DNA of 64,000 bases, from the NCBI GenBank assembly GCA_948146395.1, contig OX411543.1, forward strand, positions 22,422,026-22,486,025. The letters are read 5' to 3'. The notes under the pieces are model-generated. The model was given only the letters and a program-made list of their open reading frames with translations, ran no database searches and was not told where the DNA came from. Position 1 is the stretch's first letter. Each line of letters begins with the position of its first letter. Of this stretch, positions 45,935 through 56,219 are shown piece by piece. The translations under genes and the position numbers were made by a program. This DNA comes from Fragum whitleyi. Lineage: Eukaryota; Mollusca; Bivalvia; Cardiida; Cardiidae.

Positions 45935-46173
45935 GCACGCCAATAAAAATGCACATACAATTCCATGACAGAGTAGTTTTATCAAAGGAAGGTGCTGGAA
46001 AAATAAAGAAATGCACTATGAAATTACAGGTGCTCCAACCAAACGGACAAAAGGACATCATCAAAATAAATCTTGGGTTATCGCACAACTGTTTCAACAG
46101 TACATGAACCCATTGAAACATCACAATGTCTGGTATATTTCGGGGATTTGGGCATCAACTGTCAAGAAGCAAA
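45935..46173 (+). other. Probable 5' untranslated part of the LRR receptor exon
   Basis: A pyrimidine-rich tract 'ttttgttacttttagatttgtcttctcttattttctacacattgacag' precedes 45935, a good splice acceptor. No long frame in phase with the receptor exists before 46126, so the segment is likely 5' UTR joined to an upstream noncoding exon. The donor exon was not located, and transcription could equally start inside this segment. Confidence 0.4.
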
Positions 46174-48150
46174 ATGGATTGTCTAGGTTTATTTGTTCTT
46201 TTTATAATCGTTAAAGCTGCCAGTGAGTCGACCTTTGAAAGATACAACTCCACAGAACCAAATGAAAATGAAGTTTACAACGGTGTGTCTACAAATGGAA
46301 TTAATTGTTCATCCTTGTGTGCTGCGAAATTGACAATCATTACGCCAGTCATTTGTGAATTTGATTTTTTCACTAATCAACAAATCGGCTGTGTGCTTAA
46401 TTTTACTCAGGTCTTTAATTTTTCTGCGAGTGGATTGGTAAACATTAATGTTTCAATTTGTAAGGTTTTACCAAATGTTGATAATATCGATATTTCTTAC
46501 AATAATATTCGAACTTTAGACGAAAAATTGTTGAACTCGTGTGAAACAATAAGAATATTGCTACTGCATCACAACAACATACGAGTAATTATTAGAAATG
46601 CATTGTTTGAACGATCTTCACTTGAATTTTTAGATATTTCGAATAACAAACTGCCAAGACTATTGAGTGGAGTATTTGACAGCCTAACAAATCTCAGATA
46701 TCTCAATCTATCTCGAAATTACATACAGTTTATCGCTGGAGATGTTTTCGTACAATCAAGTAATCTTATATCCTTGGATCTCTCTCATAATAACTTATAT
46801 TCTCTAGGGTCATCCGTATTTTATGGTGCATTTAATATACAGACGTTATATCTACAAGCAAATTACTTTGAAGATAACAACTTCGATTTCTTGGAATATT
46901 TTCATAATCTTGAATTATTGGATATGTCAGAAAATCAATTCAAGTCCATAAAACCAAGAGCATTCGAAAATGTTAATGTGTCTCGGATTTATTTATCAAA
47001 CATGATGACTCTCAAATGGCTTTCGAGGTCTATATTTGGGAACAATTCGTTAATAACCGGTATATACCTTCAAGAAAATGAAAATATGATTCTTCACCAA
47101 GATACTTTTATTGGACTTAAGAGTCTTTCCGTTATCAGTTTAAAGCAATCTCAGGTGTTAACCTTTCCAGAAGTAGAAAACGAAACAGAAGTGGATGTAT
47201 CTCTCTCGAGAACCGTCTGTAAGTGCGTTTCCAAAGACATAAATACAACACAACAGACTGAACAGATTGACGTCCACAACCAGTTTTGTAGATTCCCCCA
47301 AAGCACCTTTATCACAGGAAAAGCTATGTCTGAATTAGTGACACCTTGTGGACCATATTTCAAGTCCTATTCCCTCGAAAGACATTTTGTTAGACTCTCA
47401 GAAAAGTGCAATATTAATTGTATTGCATTTGGCCAGCCATGGCCAGCCATAAGTTTAGAACAGTGCTCAGGTACTCAATATACAATAAATGAAGAAGAGT
47501 GTTTCACTATCAAATCAAATGTGTCTGTTTACGAGCTAGAAATAGATGCTTTGAATCAAGAAGGGTTGTACCGATGCAGAGCAAGTGCTAACAACAAACA
47601 AGTTGACAATTATTTCAGTATTATTATAAATAGAACAGAGGTGAATCTTAAACTTGTTTCAAGAGGAGAATCGTGGATAATTGTGACTTGGGAGGAGAGC
47701 AAGTGTCCAAAATACCCAGTTATTCTTTCAAGGCCTTTTGAAATGACAAGTACTTTCGATTCCAATCCAGTCCATGCAAAATGGCGTTTATATAAAGTCG
47801 ACAGTCTTAAACCCAGCACGGGCTATGAAATATGCATAGCTTCGGGTCTAGATAATATGGACAAAAACTGTCTGCGAACATGGACAAAACGAGAAGAGAA
47901 CAAAACACCTGGAGTCCACAAAGACTCTGTGGTACTTTCCGTCATTATTGTTAGTGGTTTGGTGTTTAGTGCTTTCGTCGTATCAACGTGTATAAGATGT
48001 GTATCTAAAGTCCGTAACATTTCCAAAAGATATGTCTATATTGTAAATTCAGAGTCGAGTAATTCATTTCGTGAAGTGACTTTTGGCAATGAGCAGTTAT
48101 ATACCAATCCTTGTGCTGACTTTGATATTGAAAGTAACCTCGATAGCTGA
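46174..48150 (+). CDS. LRR-Ig-FN3 single-pass membrane receptor, single coding exon
   Basis: 658 residues, uninterrupted. The ATG at 46174 (AGCAAAATGG, good context) starts a signal peptide, MDCLGLFVLFIIVKAASES. An in-frame ATG at 46126 would add 16 residues ahead of it and is less likely. Residues about 100-330 hold some nine leucine-rich repeats (NIDISYNNIRTL, LEFLDISNNKL, LRYLNLSRNYI, LISLDLSHNNL, LELLDMSENQF). A cysteine-rich cap follows (C349, C351, C372, C392). One Ig-like domain spans about 405-485 (C416 and C468 in GLYRCRA), one FN3 domain about 487-572 (LKPSTGYEICIA), a membrane helix 585-608 and a 50-residue tail. The same domain order occurs in LRRN, LRIT and LRFN-type neuronal adhesion receptors (known), so a cell-adhesion or neural role is plausible. 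The tail shows no TIR domain, which argues against a Toll receptor. Confidence 0.93.
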   Translation: MDCLGLFVLFIIVKAASESTFERYNSTEPNENEVYNGVSTNGINCSSLCAAKLTIITPVICEFDFFTNQQIGCVLNFTQVFNFSASGLVNINVSICKVLPNVDNIDISYNNIRTLDEKLLNSCETIRILLLHHNNIRVIIRNALFERSSLEFLDISNNKLPRLLSGVFDSLTNLRYLNLSRNYIQFIAGDVFVQSSNLISLDLSHNNLYSLGSSVFYGAFNIQTLYLQANYFEDNNFDFLEYFHNLELLDMSENQFKSIKPRAFENVNVSRIYLSNMMTLKWLSRSIFGNNSLITGIYLQENENMILHQDTFIGLKSLSVISLKQSQVLTFPEVENETEVDVSLSRTVCKCVSKDINTTQQTEQIDVHNQFCRFPQSTFITGKAMSELVTPCGPYFKSYSLERHFVRLSEKCNINCIAFGQPWPAISLEQCSGTQYTINEEECFTIKSNVSVYELEIDALNQEGLYRCRASANNKQVDNYFSIIINRTEVNLKLVSRGESWIIVTWEESKCPKYPVILSRPFEMTSTFDSNPVHAKWRLYKVDSLKPSTGYEICIASGLDNMDKNCLRTWTKREENKTPGVHKDSVVLSVIIVSGLVFSAFVVSTCIRCVSKVRNISKRYVYIVNSESSNSFREVTFGNEQLYTNPCADFDIESNLDS

Positions 48151-48159
48151 CAAGTGAAA

Positions 48160-48165
48160 AATAAA
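48160..48165 (+). terminator. Possible polyadenylation signal of the LRR receptor gene
   Basis: AATAAA starts 10 bases after the stop codon (GAAAAATAAAGAAAT). Such a short 3' UTR is unusual for a receptor gene, so a later signal may be used; the hexamer is the nearest candidate. Confidence 0.4.
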
Positions 48166-48562
48166 GAAATTAGAGAGTAGAAAGGAACGTGATATTATCA
48201 AAGTTCTCTAATACACTATTATGAAATTAAGGAAACTGGTCGATAGATTCAAGCTGGATGTATATCATTCTTCTTTATGTCTTTTAAATGTCAATTTTCA
48301 TTGAGCTACTCAAAAAAATAGTTTGCGTTAATCAAAACATATGAATGTGATGGACGAAACTCAAGAATTAATTTTTGATTGTTCAGAGAAAAACGGCCTT
48401 AGCTCATATTTTTTGTAAACAATAAGAACACTTGCTAAATGTGCATTTGAGATATTGAAAACGCCTATCTTAATTTTTTTCTCGCGAGTGGAATATTTTG
48501 ACTGCACCACGAGCGCTCTAAAAAGATGACCGGTTGATAGTCTATACGACCCGACTCAAAAC

Positions 48563-49008
48563 TACAGTTACATGTAGTTACATCGAGAAATTTACATTTA
48601 CAAAGATCAAAATCATTCTAAATCACTCATTTAGCAGCCCATTCATCTATTTATTCCAAACACTCACTCAAATCACTGAAAAAGCTCCAAAATCGTAAAA
48701 ATGCAATGCAAGAAAAAATTCAAAAGATCAACATTTCATCGAAATGTATCGAAATATTCCGTGATATGTTTGGCTGCTGTGGAATTTGAACCGTCAGATA
48801 CGTTTGTGAAGATACACAAATTGAAAGGTATGTAATTTTTTCAAATAGGCAATTTATATCGATAATTCCATCCGATTTGGACGAAACTAGCAATACTAGT
48901 TATCTTCCCTTTAAAATCATTCACAACACGTTTTATACTCATTCAATAACATTCCAAATTTAGTCAAAAATCATTCAACTTGTCAATTTAATGATGTTTC
49001 TATCTGTA
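48563..49008. mobile_element. CAGTTA-family MITE, complete copy
   Basis: TA-flanked. Left CAGTTACATGTAGTTACATC, right 'tcaatttaatgatgtttctatctg' then TA. The central palindrome is decayed ('atcgataattcc / gaaactagcaatac', 'atcttcccttt'). Confidence 0.78.
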
Positions 49009-49072
49009 AAATCGCCAATACTCTCAGAAAAAGTGTGTGTTTTTATAAAATAAAGTGACGTGATATGTTAGT

Positions 49073-49345
49073 AAGGACTGTCTTCAAAGCGCAGTTGGTA
49101 GCGCGTCGGACTGCCAATCTAGCGGTCCCGGATTCGATCACCGACGGCGGCACTTATGCTCTTCGACTTTATCCCACTAAAGGGTTGATAATCATAGATT
49201 TATGTTGGATAGCATCCGGAGGAAGCTAGGAAATGATGAAATGGTAGTAATGGTGTCAGAAATACCCTGAATTTTTTGAAAGGTGCTCCAGCCAAACCCC
49301 CCCCCTCCCACGAAGATTATTGAAAGTGGCATAAAACCCCATTCA
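49073..49345 (+). repeat. tRNA-derived SINE, copy 3 (best head)
   Basis: The head (49073-49153) reads AAGCGCAGTTGGTAGCGCGT (A box), CGGACTGCCAATCTAGCGGT, then CCCGGATTCGATCACCGACG (B box). The body has 'gctcttcgactttatccc', 'ggttgataatca', 'ggaggaagctaggaaatgatg' and 'agaaataccctgaat', with the tail 'ttgaaagtggcataaaacccc' and 'cagacaaacaaa'. The tail matches the end of copy 1 (1207-1411), so the full element is about 270-350 bp. Confidence 0.82.
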
Positions 49346-49517
49346 GACAAACAAAATGTTTGTGATTATTGATCTCCTTCATGTTAGGTGATCAAAATCA
49401 TATTAATTGAAAATCAGAATCGGAAGATTTTTTTTTTAAATTGACAAATTTTTATTTAACTGATATCTTAATTCTCCACGCAAGTCATTCCGAAGGGCCT
49501 GTTACCGTTTCTTCGAC

Positions 49518-49955
49518 TACATTTAGTTACATCCTGAAATTGACCTTCACCTCAATCAAAACCATTCTAAATCGCTCATACATTCATTCATTAAAAACAT
49601 TCACTCAAACCACTCAAGCACGCTCAAACCCATTGAAAATATAAAATCAACAACTTCATTCAAAATCAATTTCGATAGAGAAAAATATCGCGAGTTCACT
49701 GACATGTTTCAAATTGTAAGCGTCTAATAGGTTCTTGAAGAAATAGGAAGCCATCTTTAGAACTTGTACGCATATTTCATTAAAGGGAGGTAATCAATTT
49801 CGCTAATTTTGTTCATTCTGAACAAAATTTGCGATATTGGATTACCTCTCAAAAATAATACACTTAAAACTCGTTTCGCACACTCAATCAATTTCATTCC
49901 TAAATAATTCCAAAAATCATTCATCTTGTCAATTTTCACGATGTGCTTAACTATT
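49518..49955. mobile_element. CAGTTA-family MITE, complete copy
   Basis: Left 'acatttagttacatcctgaaattgac', right TTTTCACGATGTGCTTAACT. The centre GGGAGGTAATCAATTTCGCT / GCGATATTGGATTACCTC is well kept. It lies 13 bases from the next MITE copy. Confidence 0.85.
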
Positions 49956-49967
49956 AAAATTACAAAA

Positions 49968-50591
49968 CGTAAACAGTCACGAAATTGACACTTACCCTAT
50001 CCTAAATCATTCTAAATAGTTCACTCAACGCCCCATTCAATCATTCCAAACACTCTCTCCAACCATTCGGAAACGGTCCGAGATCATTCAAATTTTCCAC
50101 AACACATTCAAATCTGTAGTTGGTTTTAATTTTGACGTGTCGTAGAAGCAACAAAAAAAATCTTTTTTTAGAAAAGCATGTAGAATGTTTTGAGGGGGTA
50201 TTTTGGAGTGATTTCGAAACGAAATTGAATGAGAGTGTGGAGTGCAATTAAAGGGAGGTAATCCAATATTGCTAATTTTGTTCAAGATGAACAAAATTAG
50301 CGCTATTAATTACCTCCCTTTAATAAAATATACGTAATTTTCTGTTTGGACGTTTTCGTGGACCAATAAGACACTTGAAAGTCCACACCAGCTAATAAAA
50401 TCGTATATAAATAGACACATTTGAATTTATTGTTTCAAGTCAAGAACGATTATCAAATGTTTTTCTAATGACTTCGGAGCGTTTTTGATCGATTTGAGTG
50501 AGTATTTTGAATGAATGAATGGAGCGCCGAGTAAATAATAGAAGGATGCTTTTGATAGGAATGACTGTCAATTTTACGATGTTTTTAACTG
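49968..50591. mobile_element. CAGTTA-family MITE, long subtype
   Basis: Left 'acgtaaacagtcacgaaattgac', right TCAATTTTACGATGTTTTTAACTG. The centre GGGAGGTAATCCAATATTGC / GCGCTATTAATTACCTCCC is near-perfect. It is about 620 bp and shares 'gtggaccaataagacact' with the copy at 15076, so it represents a longer subtype; it may also contain part of a second copy. Confidence 0.78.
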
Positions 50592-50594
50592 AAG

Positions 50595-50757
50595 AACGCC
50601 TCAAGGTAGTGGACCTGTATTAGTTCGAACTCGTGATCTTTCACAATATTATCCGAGGTTTCAAAATGGAACCATTTGGAAAATTCGCTTGTAACATTGT
50701 GAAAGATCAATACAAATTCCGAGTCGTTGTGGAACTTTAACGGGTCCTTTACTCTAA
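50595..50757. repeat. TTAAGGTAGTGGACC-family palindrome, copy 2
   Basis: Left CTCAAGGTAGTGGACCTGTA, right AACGGGTCCTTTACTCTAAA, with arms mirrored through 'tgatctttcacaat' and 'attgtgaaagatca'. It is more diverged than the copy at 2076-2240. It starts 4 bases after the MITE ending at 50591. Confidence 0.75.
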
Positions 50758-53444
50758 ACATTTTTTTTTCGTTTCGTTAGAACGAAATTGAGATATGTAT
50801 ATCACCAGCACTGTACAATCGTCGAAATGTCAATATTCCGTAATGAAAGCTCTCATTTGGTATCCATTCATGATTTATAGGTTGGTATACAACCTTTATT
50901 TACCGGTCAGCAGTAATAAATGATATTCCAAGGGTCCGGCACGGAGACCAATTAATTATGTGCGGATGATAACGGTTATTATGCCAGGAACCGTTAACGA
51001 TAAATACAAGGGTTTTGCAAAGAAATTGATTGAAGCTTTTATAGAGAACAACTCTTTAGACTACTTTCCCGCTGACTTTTTACAACTTTGATGTAAATTC
51101 CTGAAAAAACTTTTCGACTTTAATTAAGTAGGAAGACACTATTTAATATCTATATAAAAAATATGTTTTCATATTAATTTTTGATACCGACCATCATTTA
51201 AATTAAGCTGATAGATAAACCAGATGTTGTTTACAAGAGTAGAAACGGAAGATAGAAAAAAGAAACGGTTCATAAAAAAAAAACCAAACAAACAAACAAA
51301 AAAACAATATCATACGCAAATTCAAACAAAATCAGATTATCGATTACGTACATTAAATCATTTATGTTAATGATTTAAGTGGTTGAAAATGATACAGGCT
51401 CTTCATTTTCTGTTCAAACAAAAAAGCAATATTATTTTCATTGATATATTTTTTACGAGGACTTCGAATTTATTTGACATAGAAGCATATTCAAAATCAT
51501 TTCATATGGGTTAGTCCGTCATTTCATACGTCCGTCCGCCCGTCTATCCGTCCGCCGGTCCGTCTATAGACTTTTTTTTAGTCCAAAGCATTTTTAAAAA
51601 AGTATGCAATCTTTAATCTTGAAACTTAAGAGGTGCATAGATTTCATCGAGGAGAATTACAGCGCCCCAAAAACATCACTCTTTCCTTCATTTTTAGTCA
51701 TTGTCCTTTGATTGAAAAAGAATGTACCATTTACATGCTTTTAGGGGGGGGGGGGGCGTAAATATTTAAAAATATCTTTTGTTGATATCACTAAAACTCA
51801 AATTAAAGGGAAATTATCCAGAATAACATCGTAAAAATGATGTACATTTACTTTGCAAGTCTTTTGGACCGGTTGTTTTTACAGAATTCTAATGTTCATT
51901 TTTATACTATCATGTCTAGATAGTGAATTCGAAATGAATTTCGATTTTCATTTCTTTGCATAAAACACAATAAAATTATCTCTCCGTTCTCAGTCTTCTT
52001 TGTTAAACCTCACTTTGATAAAAGCATATATTGATAAAATCTTATACTTAATTTTGTTTTATGAATCTCAAAAACCGAAATCTTACATTTTATTTGATTA
52101 TTTTGATGTTTAGACTCCTTGACAGTGTGCGTGACAATTTCAATAATTTCAAGTATGTGCCAAATTTTACCAATTAGCAAAGTGTATATTACAATCAATA
52201 CCGTTTCTTGTTCATTCCTATAAAGCCGAGTAGGAAAAATCTGACTTTTACCCATCTAAATAACAGGGTTCAGATTCGGGTCAATAAAACCGCCCTATAC
52301 ATCTTGCTAAAGTGATAATGACCATTCCTTTTTGAAAAACGCACACAGAGTTCATATACCGATGTAAATTGTCATGTATTCCAAGTCCCTCGTGATATAA
52401 TGTTTAACTTCAACATACAGCACTGACAAAAAGTTGTTGTGAATGTCCTTTTGTAATAGGTCACAAAATCAACATAACTAAAAGGAAATTCCTCATGACA
52501 AAATCAATGTTTTGGGTAAGAATGGTAAAGACTGGACAAGAATTGTGACCTCTACGTTGTAACGAGAAAGTCGCCATTTTTGACTTCTTTCATCTGATTT
52601 TTTAGAAAGCCCCTATCTACATAGTGATATACATCATTATAAGACGAAAGTGTATATGTCGTGCCCGATCTCGGGAATACTTAATCTCAAGAACGGGCAA
52701 GTGATGACAGGGGGTCGTTGCTCATTCTTAAGAATGGTCAAACCAACGTTTATATCAACACAGCATGTCATAAAAGTATGATTCTTGCATTTAAATATTC
52801 CATTTTATTCATTAAATGATTCCAAAATAAAGTTTATTCGATTAATTCTACATATAAACTATAAAATCATGTTATTGTTCGATCTCAACTTTCGACAAAC
52901 TGACAGACCAACTTCCGGTTGAATATCCCGGCTCACTTATCTAAATATATGAGACCTATCGTTATTAATTAAATTGTTGCTCGCATAATTTTCAGTTTGT
53001 AAACCTATATTAATTAAAGATTGTCTGGAAATTCATGAAACATCGGGAAACGATTTATAATAGACTGTTTACTGTCAGAGTCTGTACAACCCGGATAACT
53101 ATTTTGAATGATAAATAATCCCAATGAAAACATCTGGAACAGTGCATCAGATGTTCTACCGGTCTGTTCAGGCTCTTCCGAATTTTATCCAACAAAATAC
53201 CCAGTTATTTTCAAAACAGACAGCAAATGAAACACGCTTGAAAAAAATCCCCTGTCAATGGTGGTCATGAAAGAAGCCTCAGGGCAGCTAATGCTTTACA
53301 AAACGGACTTTAAACTATACACCTCACCCCTTACATAATAAGGGGTCGTCTTGTAAAATCAATAGTTGATTTGTGTGTTTGAATGGGGTTGTACATCCCT
53401 TCTGACGATCAGCAATAGCGTGGTGGAGTACCTAATAATGGATC

Positions 53445-54901
53445 GGTCTTAATATTCACCCCGGGACGCACCGGGACACCCCGGGACTCAATGAGACACC
53501 CCGGGACACATCAAATATGATTTATATGCAATAAATACATGGATATTATAAATATTACTTTTACAAATGTACAGATTTACTTTTTTATATGAGTAATTTA
53601 CATACCTAAATTCAGTCCCAATGTGTTAGTGAAACCATTGTGTGAATTCGTATTAATACAAAAAATTAGTCCCGGGGTTCTTTTCTTATCCTGAGAGAAA
53701 TCATTTGGTGTGAACAAATTTACATTGAATTTGGTCAAGACATCGTTTTATATCCAAAAAGAAAACGATTTTTGAGCTCGTATATACATAAAAAATAGTC
53801 CCGGGGTGTTTCTTCTTCCAAGGAAAATCGTTTTGTTTGTTTTCTGTTCAATTGAATTTAGTCCCCGGGTGTTTCTTATCCTATTTGAAATCGCTTAGTG
53901 AGTTTGTATTAATATGCATATAAAATTAGTCCCGGGGTGTTCCTTCTTCCAAGAGAAATCATTTTAAATGTTTTCTGTTCAATTGCATTTAGTCCTCGGG
54001 GGTTTCTCTTCCTATGCGAAATCGTTTTGTGAGTTTGAATATGCATATAAAATAAGTCCCGGGGTGTTTCTCCTTCCAAGAGAAATCATTTTGATTGTTT
54101 TCTGTTCATTTGAATTTAGTCCTCAGGGGTTTCTTGTCCTTTACGAAATTGTTTTTGAGCTCGTATTTGCATATAGAATTAGTCTCGGTTTTTTGTACTA
54201 CATGAAATTATTTTTTAAACTCGTTTTTCATATAGAATTAGTCCCGGTATGTTTCTTAATTAACGAGAATCAGGTACAATGTAAGTTCTATCTGCCCTTT
54301 CATTAAGCCCAGGGGTGTTATTTCTTATTCAACGAAGTCTATAAACATCGACTTTTTAATCTTATTTCCCTTTGATAAACTTTGTATTATTATTTATTTT
54401 TCTGTAAATTACTTTTTTCCGAAACATCGATCTAATTCTCAGTAAACTGAGAAACGTGTCCCGGGGTTAATTAGCATACACTTTGAAATAAGGTAACTTA
54501 CTTTAAGAGAGTCCTGGGGTGATGTCACATCCATAACGTTTAATTCTCCTTGAAAATATCCTAATATTCCCTATTCTTATTCAATGGCAACTTATTTATT
54601 GTAGAATTTGTAAAAGAGTTGTTTTGTTGTTTCTTTTTTAAATAAAATTGCATGCTCTCCCACAATCAGTAACGGTTGGGTGTCCCGGGGTGTCTGTCTC
54701 GATACAATGATATCATCAAAATAAGTGTAATACCAATTCAACAAGTTAAAATTCTTATTTATATTTAATCAAATGTATATTTATATAACCAATTTCTTAA
54801 TTTCTTATTGCCTAATGATTTTATAGTCTACTTTTTATATATGAACCGTCCCGGGGTGTCCCGGTGTGTCCCAGTGCGTCCCGGGGTGATTATCAAGACC
54901 C
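53445..54901. mobile_element. CCCCGGGAC-rich non-autonomous DNA transposon
   Basis: The left end GGTCTTAATATTCACCCCGG and the right end CCGGGGTGATTATCAAGACC are inverted repeats, extended on both sides by GACGCAC(C/T)GGGACAC and further CCCCGGGAC blocks for about 50 bp. ATAATGGATC stands on both sides (53435-53444 and 54902-54911): a target duplication of up to 10 bp. Inside, about nine units of ~64 bp (53797-54310) each start 'ttagtcccggggtgtttctt', alternating between two types ('cttccaagagaaatcatttt' and 'atcctatttgaaatcg'). No transposase. Confidence 0.85.
53669..54330. repeat. About 64-bp tandem units in a two-type alternation
   Basis: GTCCCGGGG or a variant begins units near 53669, 53797, 53862, 53928, 53990, 54053, 54117, 54180, 54240 and 54306. 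Odd and even units differ, so the higher-order period is about 128 bp. The right-hand units are decayed. The 112-codon frame at 53968-54306 is a product of this periodicity and not a gene. Confidence 0.82.
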
Positions 54902-55139
54902 ATAATGGATCCCTGGTATTTCTCACACCAGTTCCACCATCACATCCTTTCCAAGTCTCCAGCTGCTATCCCACATAGGTCAACTGTTATTGCCCATTGT
55001 TGGAAGACAAATAGTCAGAAAGAATGAAAGCCCCCATCAGGAATCAAACTCAAAATCTCTAGATTGACAGTCCAAAGCTCTACCAACTGCATTATAAAGG
55101 CGGCTTAATCCGTATTTGAAAAATCTTTGAATTATTAGA

Positions 55140-55320
55140 GGTTAGCCCGATTTGATATGTCAACATGGTGACAAATTGTCACGAGATAGGCCTGTTGCTG
55201 TGCTGGATGCCCAAGTATTAAAAACAACAAAGGGACATAACTCAAAAATTAAGCATGGTAGAGTTACTTTTCTTGCCAACTGCACTTTTTAAGACCTCTT
55301 TACACCTTCTCGATTTTCTG
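55140..55320. repeat. Start of an 'ATTGTCACRAGATARGCC' repeat
   Basis: 'ggtgacaaattgtcacgagataggcctgttgctgtgctggatgcccaag' followed by 'aacaacaaagggacataactcaaaaattaagc' recurs at 57045-57150 and 58315-58380. It is the leading part of the element class that carries the arrays at 56220 and 58620. Confidence 0.65.
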
Positions 55321-55990
55321 ATTCACCACGATTCACCAAGATTTCTCATGGTCAGAAAAATTGGAATGGATCGGGTTGAATCGTGGCAAGAAGTAGAAAT
55401 ATTCAGTATCACTACGTTTCCAGTAAAATTGTACACAATATAAGTACGGTGTCTGTAAGGTATTTATACAAGTCAATGACGATTCTTGACAGCAACGCTA
55501 TAGTCAATGAGGATTGACTGCAGTGGCACAACGAATGCTCACAGTGCTTGTAAGGTTCAATACGGTACAAGTCTGATTCTAAGCGGCATTGGTCCTGGCC
55601 AATCATGAAGCTTCACAGCGAAACCTTGGATGATTTGTACGACAACTGTACCCATTTCATGGTGAATCGTGAGAATTCGTAATGTGGGATTCTACAACTG
55701 GCTACGATCTCTCATGAATTGTCGCGAATAAAGCTTCAGTGTCAGTACGAATCAGCACGATTTCGCTACGGTTGTGCTATTAATTAGGCCATGCCCAATA
55801 ACAACCACAATTTGCCACGAATGTTTTAAACAGTTTAAAACTTCTGTAGCACCAACATAGAATTTCCTGAATTATCACAAAACATTGAGTGTCACCACAG
55901 TTGTACTACAAATCACCATGGTAAATGACAATTTCACAAATTGCTTCGAATCGTAGGGGCACCGTAGCCAAAAATCGTGAATGTGTAAAT
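55320..55990. other. Non-coding stretch with recurrent CACGATT / TCGTG words
   Basis: Short words such as 'ttcaccacgattcacc', 'gaatcgtggcaag', 'gaatcgtgagaattcg', 'aattgtcgcgaat', 'caccacagttg' and 'caccatggtaaatgac' recur irregularly. No open frame carries a recognisable domain. It separates the leading part of the repeat at 55140 from its array at 56220 and may be an insertion. Confidence 0.35.
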
Positions 55991-56219
55991 CGGCCTTTAA
56001 TCATGAAAGGAATGAATTGCCTAGGTTCAAGTCAATCGGACATAAGGGGACAAAGTAATGCTTATGACACAGAAAGATCCACCCGTCCGTTGGATATTGG
56101 CACCACAACCCATCCAATATTACATCCTTTCTTTCAAGGGGCATTTGCAGAAAGGTAAAATGACCATACAAGATTAAACAAGTGCATGTCGTATTGCGAT
56201 GCAATACAGGAGTCCCCCA

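Larger units (their letters stand above)
53345..55100 (-). repeat. tRNA-derived SINE, copy 4, split by an insertion
   Basis: The two halves are 54902-55100 (tRNA-like head near 55030-55095 on the minus strand: ATGCAGTTGGTAGAGCTTTG, CTGTCAATCTAGAGATTTTG, AGTTTGATTCCTG, then the body to 'ataccagggatccatta') and 53345-53444 (tail: 'ggtactccaccacgc', 'caaccccattcaaacac'). The 1.46-kb CCCCGGGAC element separates them. Rejoined order and length match copy 5. Confidence 0.83.

Noticed and set aside
46126..46173. Upstream in-frame ATG as the receptor start
   Set aside because: It would place 16 polar residues before the hydrophobic signal core; the ATG at 46174 gives a standard signal peptide and has good context.
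49090..49160. A possible real tRNA gene
   Set aside because: A and B boxes are present but acceptor and anticodon stems do not close, and the body matches four other SINE copies.
53968..54306. 112-codon hydrophobic frame (MFSVQLHLVLGG...) as a membrane protein
   Set aside because: It is the translation of the 64-bp repeats of the CCCCGGGAC element, which are rich in T.
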